NCBI GenBank assembly: GCA_032622095.1
Contig: CP136066.1
Location: 175,521,164-175,585,163, forward strand
DNA: 64,000 nt
Direction: 5' to 3'
From: Siphonodentalium dalli
Taxonomy: Eukaryota; Mollusca; Scaphopoda; Gadilida; Siphonodentaliidae
The position numbers were made by a program, and so were the translations under genes. The notes below the pieces were generated by a model. It was not told the DNA's origin, searched no databases, and saw nothing but the letters and a program-made list of their open reading frames with translations. Positions 37,690 through 47,645 of this stretch are shown here, one piece after another; position 1 is the stretch's first letter, and each line of letters begins with the position of its first letter.

Positions 37690-38645
37690 TTTGCTAGACT
37701 TGGTCAATAGCATCTAGTTTTGTCTCACGGATGAATGATTGTACAGCTAAGAAAAAATTTTCATTGTCGCAATCGGGTAGAGCAGGGTCTCCAAATAGCA
37801 GAATTTTTAGTGAGTAAATATTATAAGGAAGTAATTTATTCAATAGGCGAATTCTTGGGATCGAATGTAGGCAACAATCAAAGAAATAATGGAAGGCATT
37901 TTCTTCTCCATTTTCACATGAGCAGTCTTTGCAACTTGCAATGTAATTTTGAACCTTATCTGATAGGAGGTTGCTACATTCACATCGTAATCTGCAGTGA
38001 TATATATTTTCAGTCCGCTTTCCTACATTGTAATATTTGGGGGGTTTGGGTATTTCTGGTTTAAATGTGTTTAGATAACATTGTAGGTTAAGATCTCGAG
38101 TCTTAGTTTTGGTTGCATTCCAATTTTTTACACACGTGGGCATGAATGTTGACTCCATTCTTTTTGTATTAAGTTTAAAATGTATAAAGTTTGATGCAAA
38201 TCTAATATCGTGGTCGCTTATATCGGAGAATTTTGGGGGAAGTAAGTCAACTAAATATTTGGGCACTTTGTGATTGACAATGTTATGAAAAAGTGAAAGT
38301 CTTTTTGTTTGTCTTCTTTCTGAAAGTGTCTCCCAACCCATTTCGGTTAGTATTCGTTTGCGAGGTACAGATCTCGTACAGCCACTTATAATGCGTGCGG
38401 CTTCATATTCTACATCATCTAGTTGTTTGAGTAACTTGTCTGGTGCTCCAGCCCAGACACTACTTGCATATTCCATGATTGGGCGTACGTGTGACAAATA
38501 GAGGATTTCAAGAGTTTTGCGGTTTAAAAGATACTTGAGTCTTCGTAGTTGGGATAATTTAGCATAAGCTCTGGCACATACATTTTCTATATAACTGTCC
38601 CATGTTAAGTCGTCATCTATGTAGGTTGACAAGTTCAACTTGGAA
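37690..38645 (-). pseudogene. 5'-truncated LINE, intact C-terminal ORF2 fragment (314 codons)
   Basis: The minus frame 38638-37694 is open throughout. It begins in the thumb region (LNLSTYIDDDLTWDSYIENV, then LRRLKYLLNRKTLEILY and YASSVWAGAP, the usual SxxxYxxxVW-type block of CR1/jockey-like LINEs) and ends with a cysteine-rich segment containing CSCENGEENAFHYFFDC. The catalytic palm and endonuclease are missing, so the element is 5'-truncated at about 38645. The open frame may simply reflect a recent insertion. It differs in residue pattern from the LINEs at 18-25 kb, so it belongs to another family. Confidence 0.85.
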
Positions 38646-39239
38646 ACGACACAGAGCGTTGAATGATATTCTTTTCATTATATGGTATTAATAAAGAGCG
38701 TTTTCTTCACTTCTGTATTAACTTCAGGAAACAAATGAAACTTTCTCAGACTATGATAAGATGTTGGACATAGTATAAATTATATTATTTAATATGTCGG
38801 TACTTCGTGTTCTTGGTGCCTGAGAACAGTGAAGTTAAAAATAACTTTCATGTTAACAAAGTTTAGGAAATTGGGTTATAATTTCAAACAGGTTGATAGT
38901 TATTCAATATCGTGTCACAGTAATCGATATTATTTAATTAAAAACAAATAAATTACAGACAGATGTTATATGTTATTTTTATCCCACCCCGATTTATAAT
39001 AGACCATCGCTAACACCCCCTCAAGTAATCTAATTTATTTCCACGTACGCTATATATTCTACCCGTCATATAATTTTTTTTTACATTTTTATGTTCATTT
39101 TTGTTTCAGAAAAACGTCACGTGAATTGAACAAACTCTTGGATGTCCAACATTGACACGTGGATTAATAATGACACCATCGTATTAAAATCGACACATGT
39201 ACAAAGGGTTGGCCAGAATAAGGTGTCCGTTTATTAATT
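38646..39239. other. Upstream region of the Mab-21-like gene
   Basis: AT-rich sequence with no further coding signal. An in-frame stop (TAA at 39219-39221) bounds the downstream gene on the 5' side. No clear TATA box or binding motif can be assigned. Confidence 0.5.
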
Positions 39240-41219
39240 ATGGCGTCCTCGTCACGAAGTCGGTGCAATGAGGACTCACATGAGCTATCTCGGTGTTATA
39301 ATCGGATTCTGCTACAAGTGTTTAGCAGTAGACAAATGGCTCGTCAGTCGACTGATCGTTATAAAATTACATTAGTGGGGAGCAGGGCGAGCGGAGTTCA
39401 TATTAAAGAAAGTGATTTAGATATTCTGATTGAACCTCGAAACATAATAATAGATGAATCCAGCTTGAGATAACGACATGACCTCCCGTGTTATGTCCGG
39501 ATATCTACTGAGGGGTTAGCTGGGCTCGTACCAAACGTCATCTTGGGTGACGGGGAATACGTGCTGGCTGATCCTATCAGAGACATGCGTGAAGAGATCT
39601 TTGGAGAAACCCCGGAGGCTGATGGATTATCAAAAGTTGGTAAGATACTCGATACTCGACCCATCACAACCGACCTTGTTCCACAACTAAGAATAAGTAG
39701 AATACCACAGACAGCACGCTTATTTTCCACACGTGACCGGTCATGGCCATCGGACCACATTATATCGCTAATTAGCTCTGGGGAATTCCACCTTGCGGCA
39801 CGACCTGCTCCATCAGACCCGGACAGTGGGCACGATTTCTGTCTGTCGTTCGCTAAGGCAGAAGTCGTGCTCTTGAGAACAATGTCAGTTTACCAGATAC
39901 TCAGTATAAAGCTTTTGAAGACAATCCGACACGTCATTAATTTGGGCCGGGGAGTGTTGACGTCCTACCATCTGAAAACGTCAGCTCTCTGGCATTTCGA
40001 GCAGACGGACGCTCGATTCTGGGAAAATGACTTATCAGTAGTGGATATATTAAAGAGACTTGATCAGAATTTAAAAATAGGATTCCTTCCTCATTATTTT
40101 GTTCCTGCAATGAACTTGTTGACTGGTGTCTCGGAATCTGATCTGATATATATCCGGAGGCGTCTGTGGACTCTTCTCGGGTTGTATCTCATCACTGATG
40201 ATATCGCGGGAATGACATCCCGGACTAGGTTGGAATTCGCATTTTTTATATTTAATAATGTAAGTAAACAACTCTCTGAAACAAACCCGGCTAGTACGCA
40301 GACGGGTCATATGTCTCATATCAGGAACACATTTGAAGCAGCAGAGGTCATGTATGGAACCGGGATTGTATCCCATGACATGAAACAACGAATATCCGCA
40401 TCTGTATTGACGAGGTGTCCAATCCATGAAGTCAGACTTCTTTATATAGACACATTTAAATCATTGCTGACGTCATTTAAACAAAATAATACGGTTGATC
40501 CTTGGATAGATTCTAGACAACATGAAGACTTTTCATATGACGACTTTGTTTATTATATGTCAACAACTCTGAATTCAAATAAGGACCCGTTAGAAGAGTT
40601 CTTCGTGATAACATCGACAGATAACAATAAAGGGGGCCGTAGTGCTCTCAAAAAATCATTGCCAAAAGCAGAACAAATATTGAAGAAATGGTTGGATTTT
40701 GTCGATGATTACATTACCAAGTTACAACCATACGGGAACATTGTTGCTGATCAAGTGTCACGTGATATCTCACACAAGTTACGTGGTGACAACCGCGTGA
40801 GTGGCAATGGGTGCGAGGAAAATATCGACAAACTTCTCTATGAAATTACAAAAGAGTGTCTAACGTTTGCAGTCGATCATATTGAAACGTTCAATTATCC
40901 TCTCGATAATAATGACACATGTTCATTCAGGCCGGTGCCAGTCGACGACTTTCGGGCAAACTTTCTCATATTGAGTGATGTTATCGAGAGAATGTTCATT
41001 AACGTTGAGTACGCTCTCATTACGAGCGCTCGGTTCAAGCAGAAGAGAAGTATAATGCGAATGATGATTCCGGAGAGTCTAGAATATCGATGTTTATTGG
41101 CGTACTATGCTCTCAGCGGGATACGGCTGAAATTCTTCAGGATGTGTTCTATGTCAAGTGAGCAGTATCAAGGATGGATGGAATTCATGGACGTCACATT
41201 CCCCCGAGAGCAATGTTAG
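39240..41219 (+). pseudogene. Mab-21 / cGAS-like nucleotidyltransferase, 660-codon single-exon frame with one internal TAA
   Basis: The frame runs from ATG 39240 (in-frame stop 39219 upstream) to TAG 41217-41219, interrupted only by TAA at codon 78 (39471-39473). Codons on both sides stay in phase. N-terminal part: a helical spine, then GSRASG (residues 47-52) and ESDLDILIE (57-65), the nucleotidyltransferase GS...ExD-type motif. Further on, ITTDLVPQLR (Asp145) is where the third metal ligand sits in this fold. Then come RDRSWPS, HDFCLSFAKAEVVLL (~199-212), SYHLKTSALWHFEQ (~242-255) and FLPHYFVPAMNLL, the Mab-21 C-terminal hallmarks. About 350 residues of helical tail follow, without the cGAS zinc thumb. 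Family knowledge: animal members include cGAS-like receptors that sense nucleic acid and make cyclic dinucleotides; bivalves and other invertebrates carry many. Activity and ligand here are unknown. The single stop may be a true nonsense allele or a sequencing error. Confidence 0.9.
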
Positions 41220-41499
41220 ATAAAATGCTACGTCGTTGAAGGTGAATGCGAAACATGATCACACATAAACTCGAGGAAGGCACTAACTGTTTTCCAAGGC
41301 GACAATGTTAATAACATCTTTTGATGCTGTTTAAAAAGAACAGAGATCTCATACATTATTTAGCAAAAAATTTAAACCGCTCATCCTTAAGACAACTTAT
41401 AATACATATATGTAGTTTTTCTTCGGGCCACAACTTTATCATGTCAAACTCAGTGATTACCGTAAGATTTCTGCACCAAATTTCACTACCAACAGTCAC
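41220..41499. other. Spacer between the Mab-21-like gene and a LINE
   Basis: Likely 3' untranslated and intergenic DNA. The open frame 41321-41605 has no recognisable domain over its first two thirds. Confidence 0.45.
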
Positions 41500-42476
41500 A
41501 GATACCATAAATGTATATACCTACAATGAAAATATCATGGGTGAAACGGTACATAATTCAACCGGATTCTTGGAAAAACCTTGTCCGATACCAAATGGAT
41601 TGTAACAATAATGACAAATTGTATCTATCGAATGGATGTGCCCTCAATAGATATAAACGGAAAACTACCAATCCGTTCTGGATAGATGTTCTGGATGCAT
41701 GGAATTATTCAAATTAAAGATGGCTCCAAAAACGCACAGTGATGTGCTCTCATCGACGATTGTAAATAACGATATTTTCAAAATAAACAAAGACGCAATT
41801 AATGACAGATCTTTGGCCCTTCGTGGCATATATTTTATGAACGATCTTATTTGTGATAATAACAAGTTAATGTCCTATAACAAAGCGGTTATATGACATT
41901 GAAACAGATTTGTGTACGTACAATGGTATAATCTCTTTAATAAAAAAATACCTAACTTAAATGGAATACTCTAGTAGCCATCAACAAAGTAACAACGATC
42001 GACTGAACAACCCAATACTACCGTATCAGATCGAACACTTACTCAAATCCAATTCGAAGTATATCTACAATTGCATTCAAGACCCCAAAAATGAACATAA
42101 ACCTCGTCTCAAAATGAGAGGAGAAACTAAATATGTACCATGAATTAAACTGGTGGTCAGACTTTTTAAAACTCCCTTTGTTCAGTTTTGTGACATGAAA
42201 TATGTATGGTTTCAATATTGGATATACAATAGAATATTAGGGACTAACAATGTACTAAAGAAAATGGGTCGATATGACTATGATACATGTTCCTTTTGTA
42301 AAATTGAAAAAGAGACCATTAGCCATCTTATGTTTCAATGTCACAGTATTTGCTTTGCTGTGGAACGAGATTCGTGTATGGATATTTAACACGACTTCAA
42401 TAATTTAGAAATTAATTCAAACATTATATTATTTGGCAAAGCTGATACTGAGCAAATTGATCCACTCCTCCAAACG

Positions 42477-42484
42477 CTCTTGGT
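42477..42484 (+). repeat. Left target-site duplication of the hAT element
   Basis: CTCTTGGT, identical to 44805-44812, directly outside the inverted terminus. Eight bases is the hAT target length. Confidence 0.9.
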
Positions 42485-44804
42485 CAGGGTTGGCGCTGGA
42501 CCCAAATTTTCTCTTGCCAAAATTTTTGCCAAATGAATTTTTTTTTTGCCAAATGAATTTTTTTTTTGCCAAATTAAATCGAAGGTCAAATTGGGGAAAA
42601 ATAAGGAAAATTAGCGTTTTTATCTTTATTCATATAAAACGTAAATAGATACAGGTAAAATGACAACAAATCAATATTAAATGTTAATAGAAGACACAAT
42701 ACATTTAGACAAGCAATTGTCAAATACTAGTAAACATAAACCTATAGTATGGTAATGCACATTAATATTAAACATGAACAATTCTACGAGACTTAACATC
42801 AACCCACTTCAAAAATGCAGCAGCAAAATCAAACTCAGACACAGATGGTCCTTCGATAGAAATTTTCATTAGAGCATTGAGATAACGAACAGACAATCGA
42901 TTGCGCGATTTTGTTTTAACAATGTTTTGAATGGAGAAGGCTCGCTCGCAGTCGACTGTTGATACGGGAACACAGACTAGCCGTTCGGCAAACTGACCAA
43001 CAATCGTGAACAGTTCCTTGTGTTTCAGGGCGCACTGGCATCCATCATCGACGTCGTTGATGCTTTTCTTTGCTTTGATGAAGGATCGGAATGAGTTAAT
43101 CTCGTCGATTATATCGTCGTCAGTAGTTGTGTCGTTGACAAGCTTGGCAAACTGCACTAGTGTTGGCTGATGTTTTTTCATGGTTTTCTCTGTCGTTGTG
43201 ATGCAATAATTTGCAGAGGATAGAGCACTCCTTAAGAACATCCTTCAAGAAATGGGTCATGTAGATGAACTTATATGATGCTATGGTTTTATATAATCCA
43301 GTCGATTTGGCCGAAGAATCCTCGAATAGAACAGTTAACAAACTTGAATAGTTACTGAGTATGGCAGTTTTGTGGACTTCTTTCATGTTTTTTGATTCGT
43401 TGATCATTTGTACGGCAATGTTGTGAGAATTTATGCCTGAAAATTAAATATATCCACATATACACACAATCATTAATGGTGTTAATTCGTTTACAATCTT
43501 TGTGGCTCAATTGCCGTTAATTAATCTTGGATTATTTCATTTCAACATGAGACAATATATATATCAGAGCAGCTAATATTTATATTAAATCATTTTTGAA
43601 CCATTACATTTAAAATAGTATCAGATAATGAGTTTTTCCATTCGAATATTAATCCACCTCGAATTTATAGAGTTATTGTTCTTGTTGCAGAACGTACATA
43701 ATACGTTTCGTCGATTACCGCGAAATTCATAATTTTTTTCTTCTTCATAAAAATAGCCATAAAATATATGCGGCATATGCCTGATTCACATTTGGCTGAT
43801 TAACCTATTGTCTTACACTTGGTGCTCATAAACCTTGACCGTCATAAATACAATGTCATCATAAATACGCATTGTGCAGTAGCCCCGTGAGTGACCAGAC
43901 AAACAATGGGTGGGATTAGAGGATTAAATGTAAAATAATTACCTTTTGCTGTTTCGTGCAGAGTGACGTAATCTTTCTTCAGATTAAAACAGCCTGCTAC
44001 GAACAAATTGCTTATACCTGCGTCGGTGCACACTTTACAAAACATACCTTTCTTCACATTGTCATAAATCAACCACGGTCGGTTTAATTTCCACGCGTCT
44101 TTGAAGGTCCGTTTTGTCAGTAATGTCGGTCTGTTAGTCAATTTCGAAGGCGTCGTCGGAGTCTGGTTACTAATGTCTGTCCGTCTATGTAAATCAATCA
44201 CACGTTCGTCTGTTACATCGTCAACAACAGTTACATCTGCAGGTCGTACGTCGTCTTTTTGTATGTCAGTCAATACACAGTCAGACGTAGGTAACGTAGG
44301 CAAAACTGTTTTGCGTCCAAAGAAGTCCGTCAGTTTTTTACCTTTCGTCACGGTATCGTCGCACTCGGAACGTTTTCGTTTGAGACTCATTTTAGAAATG
44401 ATTTGACGTTTGGTATCGCAGTCACTATTTAAGCAATCTAAAATAAACACAGTTTCTGTAACAACACCACCTGACACGCGAGCATTAATGTACTCCCATC
44501 AGTGAGTTTGATTATGTATGAAATAAGGTGTTACCGTCTTGTGAAAACTAAAGACGATTGCATCTCACTTTGTGATCGCTTGGTTAATAGTTGTCGACCG
44601 GGTTTCCCTTTGTAGTGTCCGCGATGTGGTTTCCCTTTGTACAGTCGGCGATATATTCCCACCTTCGATGTTTCCGGACTAGATATTTCACATCACAGAA
44701 TTGAAAACCCACTTGCCAAAATTTTTGCCAACTGAGATTTTTTTTTGCCAAATGAGATTTTTTTTTGCCATTGGCAAATTTGGCAAGCGGCAGCGCGAAC
44801 CCTG
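42485..44804 (-). mobile_element. hAT transposon, 2320 bp, internally deleted
   Basis: Terminal inverted repeats CAGGGTTGGCGCTG (left, 42485-42498) and CAGGGTTCGCGCTG (right, reverse complement of 44791-44804) differ at one base. CAGGG starts plus 8-bp duplications are hAT hallmarks. Subterminal repeats TTTTTGCCAAATGAATTTT and relatives sit inside both ends (42515-42572 and 44713-44780), probably transposase-binding sites. Coding sequence runs on the minus strand from about 44390 to 42768 and lacks the middle of the transposase, so the element is non-autonomous. Confidence 0.93.
42768..44390 (-). pseudogene. hAT transposase remnant (N-terminus and dimerisation domain only), spliced
   Basis: Exon 1 (44477/44390 to 43943) most likely starts at Met 44390 (MSLKRKRSECDD) and ends in a zinc-finger-like N-terminal domain, WLIYDNVKKGMFCKVCTDAG then DYVTLHETAK, as in ZNF862-like hAT proteins. 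A good donor (AAAAG|GTAATT at 43942) and acceptor (TTTTCAG at 43437) predict a ~506 bp intron. Exon 2 continues in phase with GINSHNIAVQMINES and then TGLYKTIASYKFIYMTHFLK. A frameshift near 43180-43240 leads to the last frame, which ends at 42768 with VSTVDCERAFSIQNIVKTK and RLSVRYLNALMKISIEGP, the conserved hAT C-terminal dimerisation block. The DDE catalytic core expected between these parts is missing, so it cannot be active. Confidence 0.87.
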
Positions 44805-44812
44805 CTCTTGGT
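44805..44812 (+). repeat. Right target-site duplication of the hAT element
   Basis: CTCTTGGT, matching 42477-42484 exactly. Confidence 0.9.
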
Positions 44813-45005
44813 CATAATTAAGTATAGTATATACCGATCAAAGATGAGATCTGAATTACCAAAATTGCAAAATATCCAAGCAGAAATACGAATGTACGCA
44901 AAACCTGAAAGATGGATTTTTACAGCAAATGTAGATATACAGAGTTCGAATCCCGGTGGGATAAATGGAAACGTCTTTTACACCATTACAGTTAAACAGC
45001 ACATG

Positions 45006-46000
45006 CATAATTATAAATATTTACATGCATGTTGAAAATGTAGTACATAACAGTACACATGTCTGGCATACACATATTCGGTAAATAGTATTTAGTAACG
45101 TAAACACTGTGTTTAAAACACGAATACTGACCAGATAAGTGTCGTGTTGTGTAACTTTCCGAATACTTTGCTTACTTATTTAAATCATATAGTGAGTACA
45201 ATTAATTGTATACCACCAAATCCACACCGTTCATAATCACGTTAGGTAAATATACCAATGTTAAGATTGTAGCTCGATGCTAACACTAATTAATAATCCC
45301 TCAATTTTAATATATTGCATTGTGTAATTATCATTATATACCTAACATGAGGGACTCAGAAACAAATTATAAATAATACATATATCCAATATTTCATTTT
45401 CATTATATTTATTATTATAACTAATGGATATTTAATATAACTAAATAACACAACATTCATAAAACCATTCACTTCACACTTTTTTTTTCTCTTTTACCTT
45501 TCTATTGTCTCAACAAACAAAAAATAGACAACAAACTGTTGTATCACCAACCACGAACTGTAATATAAAAAAGATGTATATACGATTCACAGACAACCTG
45601 AATGGACATAATCATGACATAGTTTAAAGGAATCAATAGAATATAAAGCATATTTTATATCACCACAATTTCTTACTCATAGTATCACCAATCAAATGTC
45701 AGAGTGTTCTATGTTGGTTCGAGATACTTGTAAATTTAATAATGGGCATAATCCACCACATCGAATAACCATAGTTACCACACAGACACACCCACTGCAT
45801 CGAGGTGGACAATCATATCCAGCAACAGGTATCAAAGATGGGTGGAACTCGTGTTCTCACTTTCATGTCCCGAGAGCATAAACACCGTTCGTAAAGTTTA
45901 CTTATTAGAAGATAGATAAGAAGTCCGATCATATAGCTTCGATGAATCGAGGTTGGATATGGATATCACTATGCAGCGGCATATAAGTAGTATTGGCGGA
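45006..46000. other. No gene recognised
   Basis: AT-rich spacer between the LINE terminus and a palindrome. Short frames (45696-45881, 45898-46116) have no recognisable domain. Confidence 0.55.
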
Positions 46001-46079
46001 CACTCTGGCCCACCCCTCGCTGTCGGCCACTCTGGCCCATGGGCCAGAGTGTCGACGAGCGAGGGGGTGGACCAGAGTG
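46001..46079. repeat. 79-bp near-perfect palindrome
   Basis: CACTCTGGCCCACCCCT... pairs with ...GAGGGGGTGGACCAGAGTG, centred on GGCCCATGGGCC (46036-46047). CACTCTGGCC occurs twice per arm. Flanks at 46168-46192 and 46263-46289 (TTACTAAT... and ...ATTAGTAA) also pair imperfectly but do not enclose the palindrome. It could be a foldback MITE remnant. Confidence 0.8.
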
Positions 46080-46472
46080 CCGGGTTCGTCGGTCCAGAGG
46101 TTGTGTTAGATTCCAAAGAGTAAGGTGAGCTCTTCGAAGGTTTTTTTTTTGACAGAAAAGAGCATAATTTACTAATGTATGTTTTTTTTCTCGGATTCTA
46201 ATGGCGGTGTGTAAGCAAAGGGCGTCCCCCTTCGCTGGACACACTGAACTTAGAATAATATCGAGATAAAAAATCGAAGTATTAGTAAATTGTGCCACTT
46301 TACCAGTGGATTTTTAACAAAAGCGAAAGTCTTCGATTAAATTCGAAGACGCTAGCATTGTAAAATGTACTCGTAGAAGTTACCTTTCAGTGAAATATGT
46401 TATGAGATAATGGCAAAATGGTACATATAAGACTTCTCCGTGTCAAATCGGTGTTTTATTCCTAGAAATATG

Positions 46473-46557
46473 AAACACACTTGATTTGACGGACGTTCGG
46501 GAAAATTGGTAGAAAAACGCAATGACGTCGTCAACGACGCTCGCGCATTCCACATAA
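46473..46557 (+). repeat. Left direct repeat flanking the Polinton
   Basis: AAACACACTTGATTTGACGG through GACGTTCGGG, TAGAAAAACGCAATGACGTC and GTCAACGACGCTCGCGC matches 58348-58431 in the same orientation with about a dozen differences. It contains TGACGTCGTCA, a near-palindrome close to a CRE/ATF site. Confidence 0.85.
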
Positions 46558-46630
46558 TTGATCCTCGAAGATGTTACCATTATTACATGCATAAATTGTA
46601 ACGTCATTAACGTTAGCGTCATTTTGAAAC

Positions 46631-46780
46631 ATGGATCCAGTCACGGAATTTCTCAAGACGTACGATCATGTTTCTGCAACAACGCAGATGTCGACTTGCC
46701 AAATTTCTGTATCGTCAGCGCCTTTGGCTACAACGTTTATCACTTCTATCTGCGCTGCGAATCTTCCGTGTTTAGAATAG
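46631..46780 (+). other. Possible small open frame near the left end of the Polinton
   Basis: ATG at 46631 in a good context (AAACATGG) opens a 49-codon frame beginning MDPVTEFLKTYDHVS and ending at TAG 46778. No family is recognised. An overlapping 87-codon frame in another phase (46558-46821) makes it uncertain which, if either, was coding. Confidence 0.25.
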
Positions 46781-46854
46781 TGATTTCATCATTTGACAAC
46801 TCGGTAGAGGCGTATAATTAACCACTCAGTTTTCACATCCGCGATCTCATTAAT

Positions 46855-47208
46855 TTATGTCGCGGTTGAGTTGCATTGTTCCCCACTTTCAGCTTTCACA
46901 TCTGCGATCTCGTTAGTTGATGTCTCAGGTTGATCAATGTTCACTAAAGTAGCATCATATGGTGTGAGATAATCGTTGTCTGATGTGTGCGTCCAAGTAG
47001 AATTCCCAGGAGTAGATTCACTCAGGATCAATGATGTTTTTTCATCTGATCAATCTTTTTTTGTAGCGCCATCACATTGAAAAATCCAATGTGAACTCGA
47101 ATTACATCTAAAACAGTTACCATATGGTGGTATCCACTTTGTATTCTTTAAAACTTCTAATGCAATTTTTCGTAATTCTTGTATGTTGTTACTCTGCAAT
47201 CGTGGATC
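46855..47208 (-). pseudogene. CCHC zinc-knuckle open frame, divergent from the polymerase
   Basis: The minus frame from about 47208 to TAA 46855-46857 contains IQELRKIALEVLKNTKW, then CFRCNSSSHWIFQC, a clean C-x2-C-x4-H-x4-C retroviral-type zinc knuckle. One in-frame TGA (47050-47052) interrupts it soon after the knuckle; the rest is Ser/Thr/Asp-rich. No Met start is visible downstream of the palindrome at 47243-47361, so the start is unclear. Two imperfect direct repeats (TTTCACATCnGCGATCTC near 46832 and 46892) lie in its 3' part. It may be a minor gene of the Polinton read leftward, or a piece of another element. Confidence 0.5.
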
Positions 47209-47242
47209 CTTGGTGAGCGTCCGGTGCGTTCTGCAGTGGTGA

Positions 47243-47361
47243 GTGAAATGACGACGTGATGAAAAATCGCGTCGCTTTTATGCTCTGACACGGACGATGA
47301 CTGTGCATGTCCGTGTCAGAGCATAAATTCGACGTGATATTTCATCACGTCGTCATTTCAC
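47243..47361. repeat. 53-bp-arm palindrome between divergent frames
   Basis: The left arm 47243-47295 (GTGAAATGACGACGTGATGA to TATGCTCTGACACGGAC) pairs with the right arm 47309-47361 (GTCCGTGTCAGAGCATAAAT to ATCACGTCGTCATTTCAC), with a 13-base loop and few mismatches. The polymerase ATG (47363) starts two bases after it, and the zinc-knuckle frame runs away on the other side. It may be a divergent promoter, a replication hairpin, or collapsed terminal repeats. Confidence 0.85.
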
Positions 47362-47362
47362 G

Positions 47363-47645
47363 ATGAAGCGCCTTGTGCCATATTCAGATAGCGAAAGCGA
47401 ACGAGATAATAGAAAGAGAATGCGACTGGATGATGATTTTAAATATTATACCATAAAAAATCTAACTGTTAAATACTCGAGGAAATTTAAAACATCAAAG
47501 AAATACAACGTGACATTTCAAGAATTTCATCAACCATTTCAAACTGTTCACTGAATTTTCAAAGATCTGGTGAACAGTTTGAAAGATGAGTGTGACGCAG
47601 GACCAAAAGATCAATTGAGAATTTCCATCTTACATCCATGGCTAG
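47363..47645 (+). pseudogene. Polinton DNA polymerase B, N-terminal piece
   Basis: ATG 47363 opens MKRLVPYSDSESE... with a basic nuclear-targeting-like patch, then YYTIKNLTVKYSRKFKT, the usual start of Polinton polymerases. TGA at 47552-47554 interrupts it, but the same frame continues with FKDLVNSLKDECDAGPKDQ and LRISILHPWLD before similarity stops at about 47645. The rest of the N-terminal domain is found inverted just downstream. The segment TTTCAAACTGTTCAC / GTGAACAGTTTGAAA (47537-47585) can form a hairpin around the stop. Confidence 0.78.

Larger units (their letters stand above)
41500..45005 (+). mobile_element. LINE C-terminal fragment interrupted by a hAT element
   Basis: Plus-strand coding scraps follow LINE ORF2 C-terminal order. 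They are MKISWVKRYIIQPDSW (41525 onward, then NPFWIDVLDAW), GIYFMNDLICDNNKLMSY (~41825-41880), and then KYVWFQYWIYNRILGTN with the knuckle CSFCKIEKETISHLMFQC (42199-42345). The text resumes after the hAT element with IKYSIYRSKMRSELP and, in another frame, EFESRWDKWKRLLHHYS* near 44945-45000, the usual protein terminus. In-frame stops near 41895 and 42141 and several frameshifts show decay. The hAT insertion splits the frame between DPLLQTLLV and IIKYSIY, and one copy of the 8-bp target joins the two halves in frame. The residue pattern resembles L1/Tx1-type LINEs, but the clade is not certain. Confidence 0.82.

Noticed and set aside
39412-39520. A short intron removing the internal TAA of the Mab-21-like gene
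   Set aside because: The only plausible GT..AG pair around the stop would also remove the ESDLD catalytic segment. Residues on both sides of the stop fit the family without a gap.
39491-40427. Minus-strand frames opposite the Mab-21-like gene (39491-39760 and 40071-40427)
   Set aside because: They are antisense shadows of a long conserved plus-strand frame, with no family signature.
41321-41500. First part of the 94-residue plus-strand frame downstream of the Mab-21-like gene
   Set aside because: I could not match it to the LINE or to the host gene. Only the region from about 41510 fits the LINE, in another frame.
44941-44962. A tRNA B-box-like GTTCGAATCCCGG
   Set aside because: It lies inside the LINE C-terminal coding sequence (EFESRWDKWK), and no tRNA structure surrounds it.
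45898-46298. Overlapping minus-strand frames of 72 and 109 residues
   Set aside because: They run through the 46001-46079 palindrome and show no domain.
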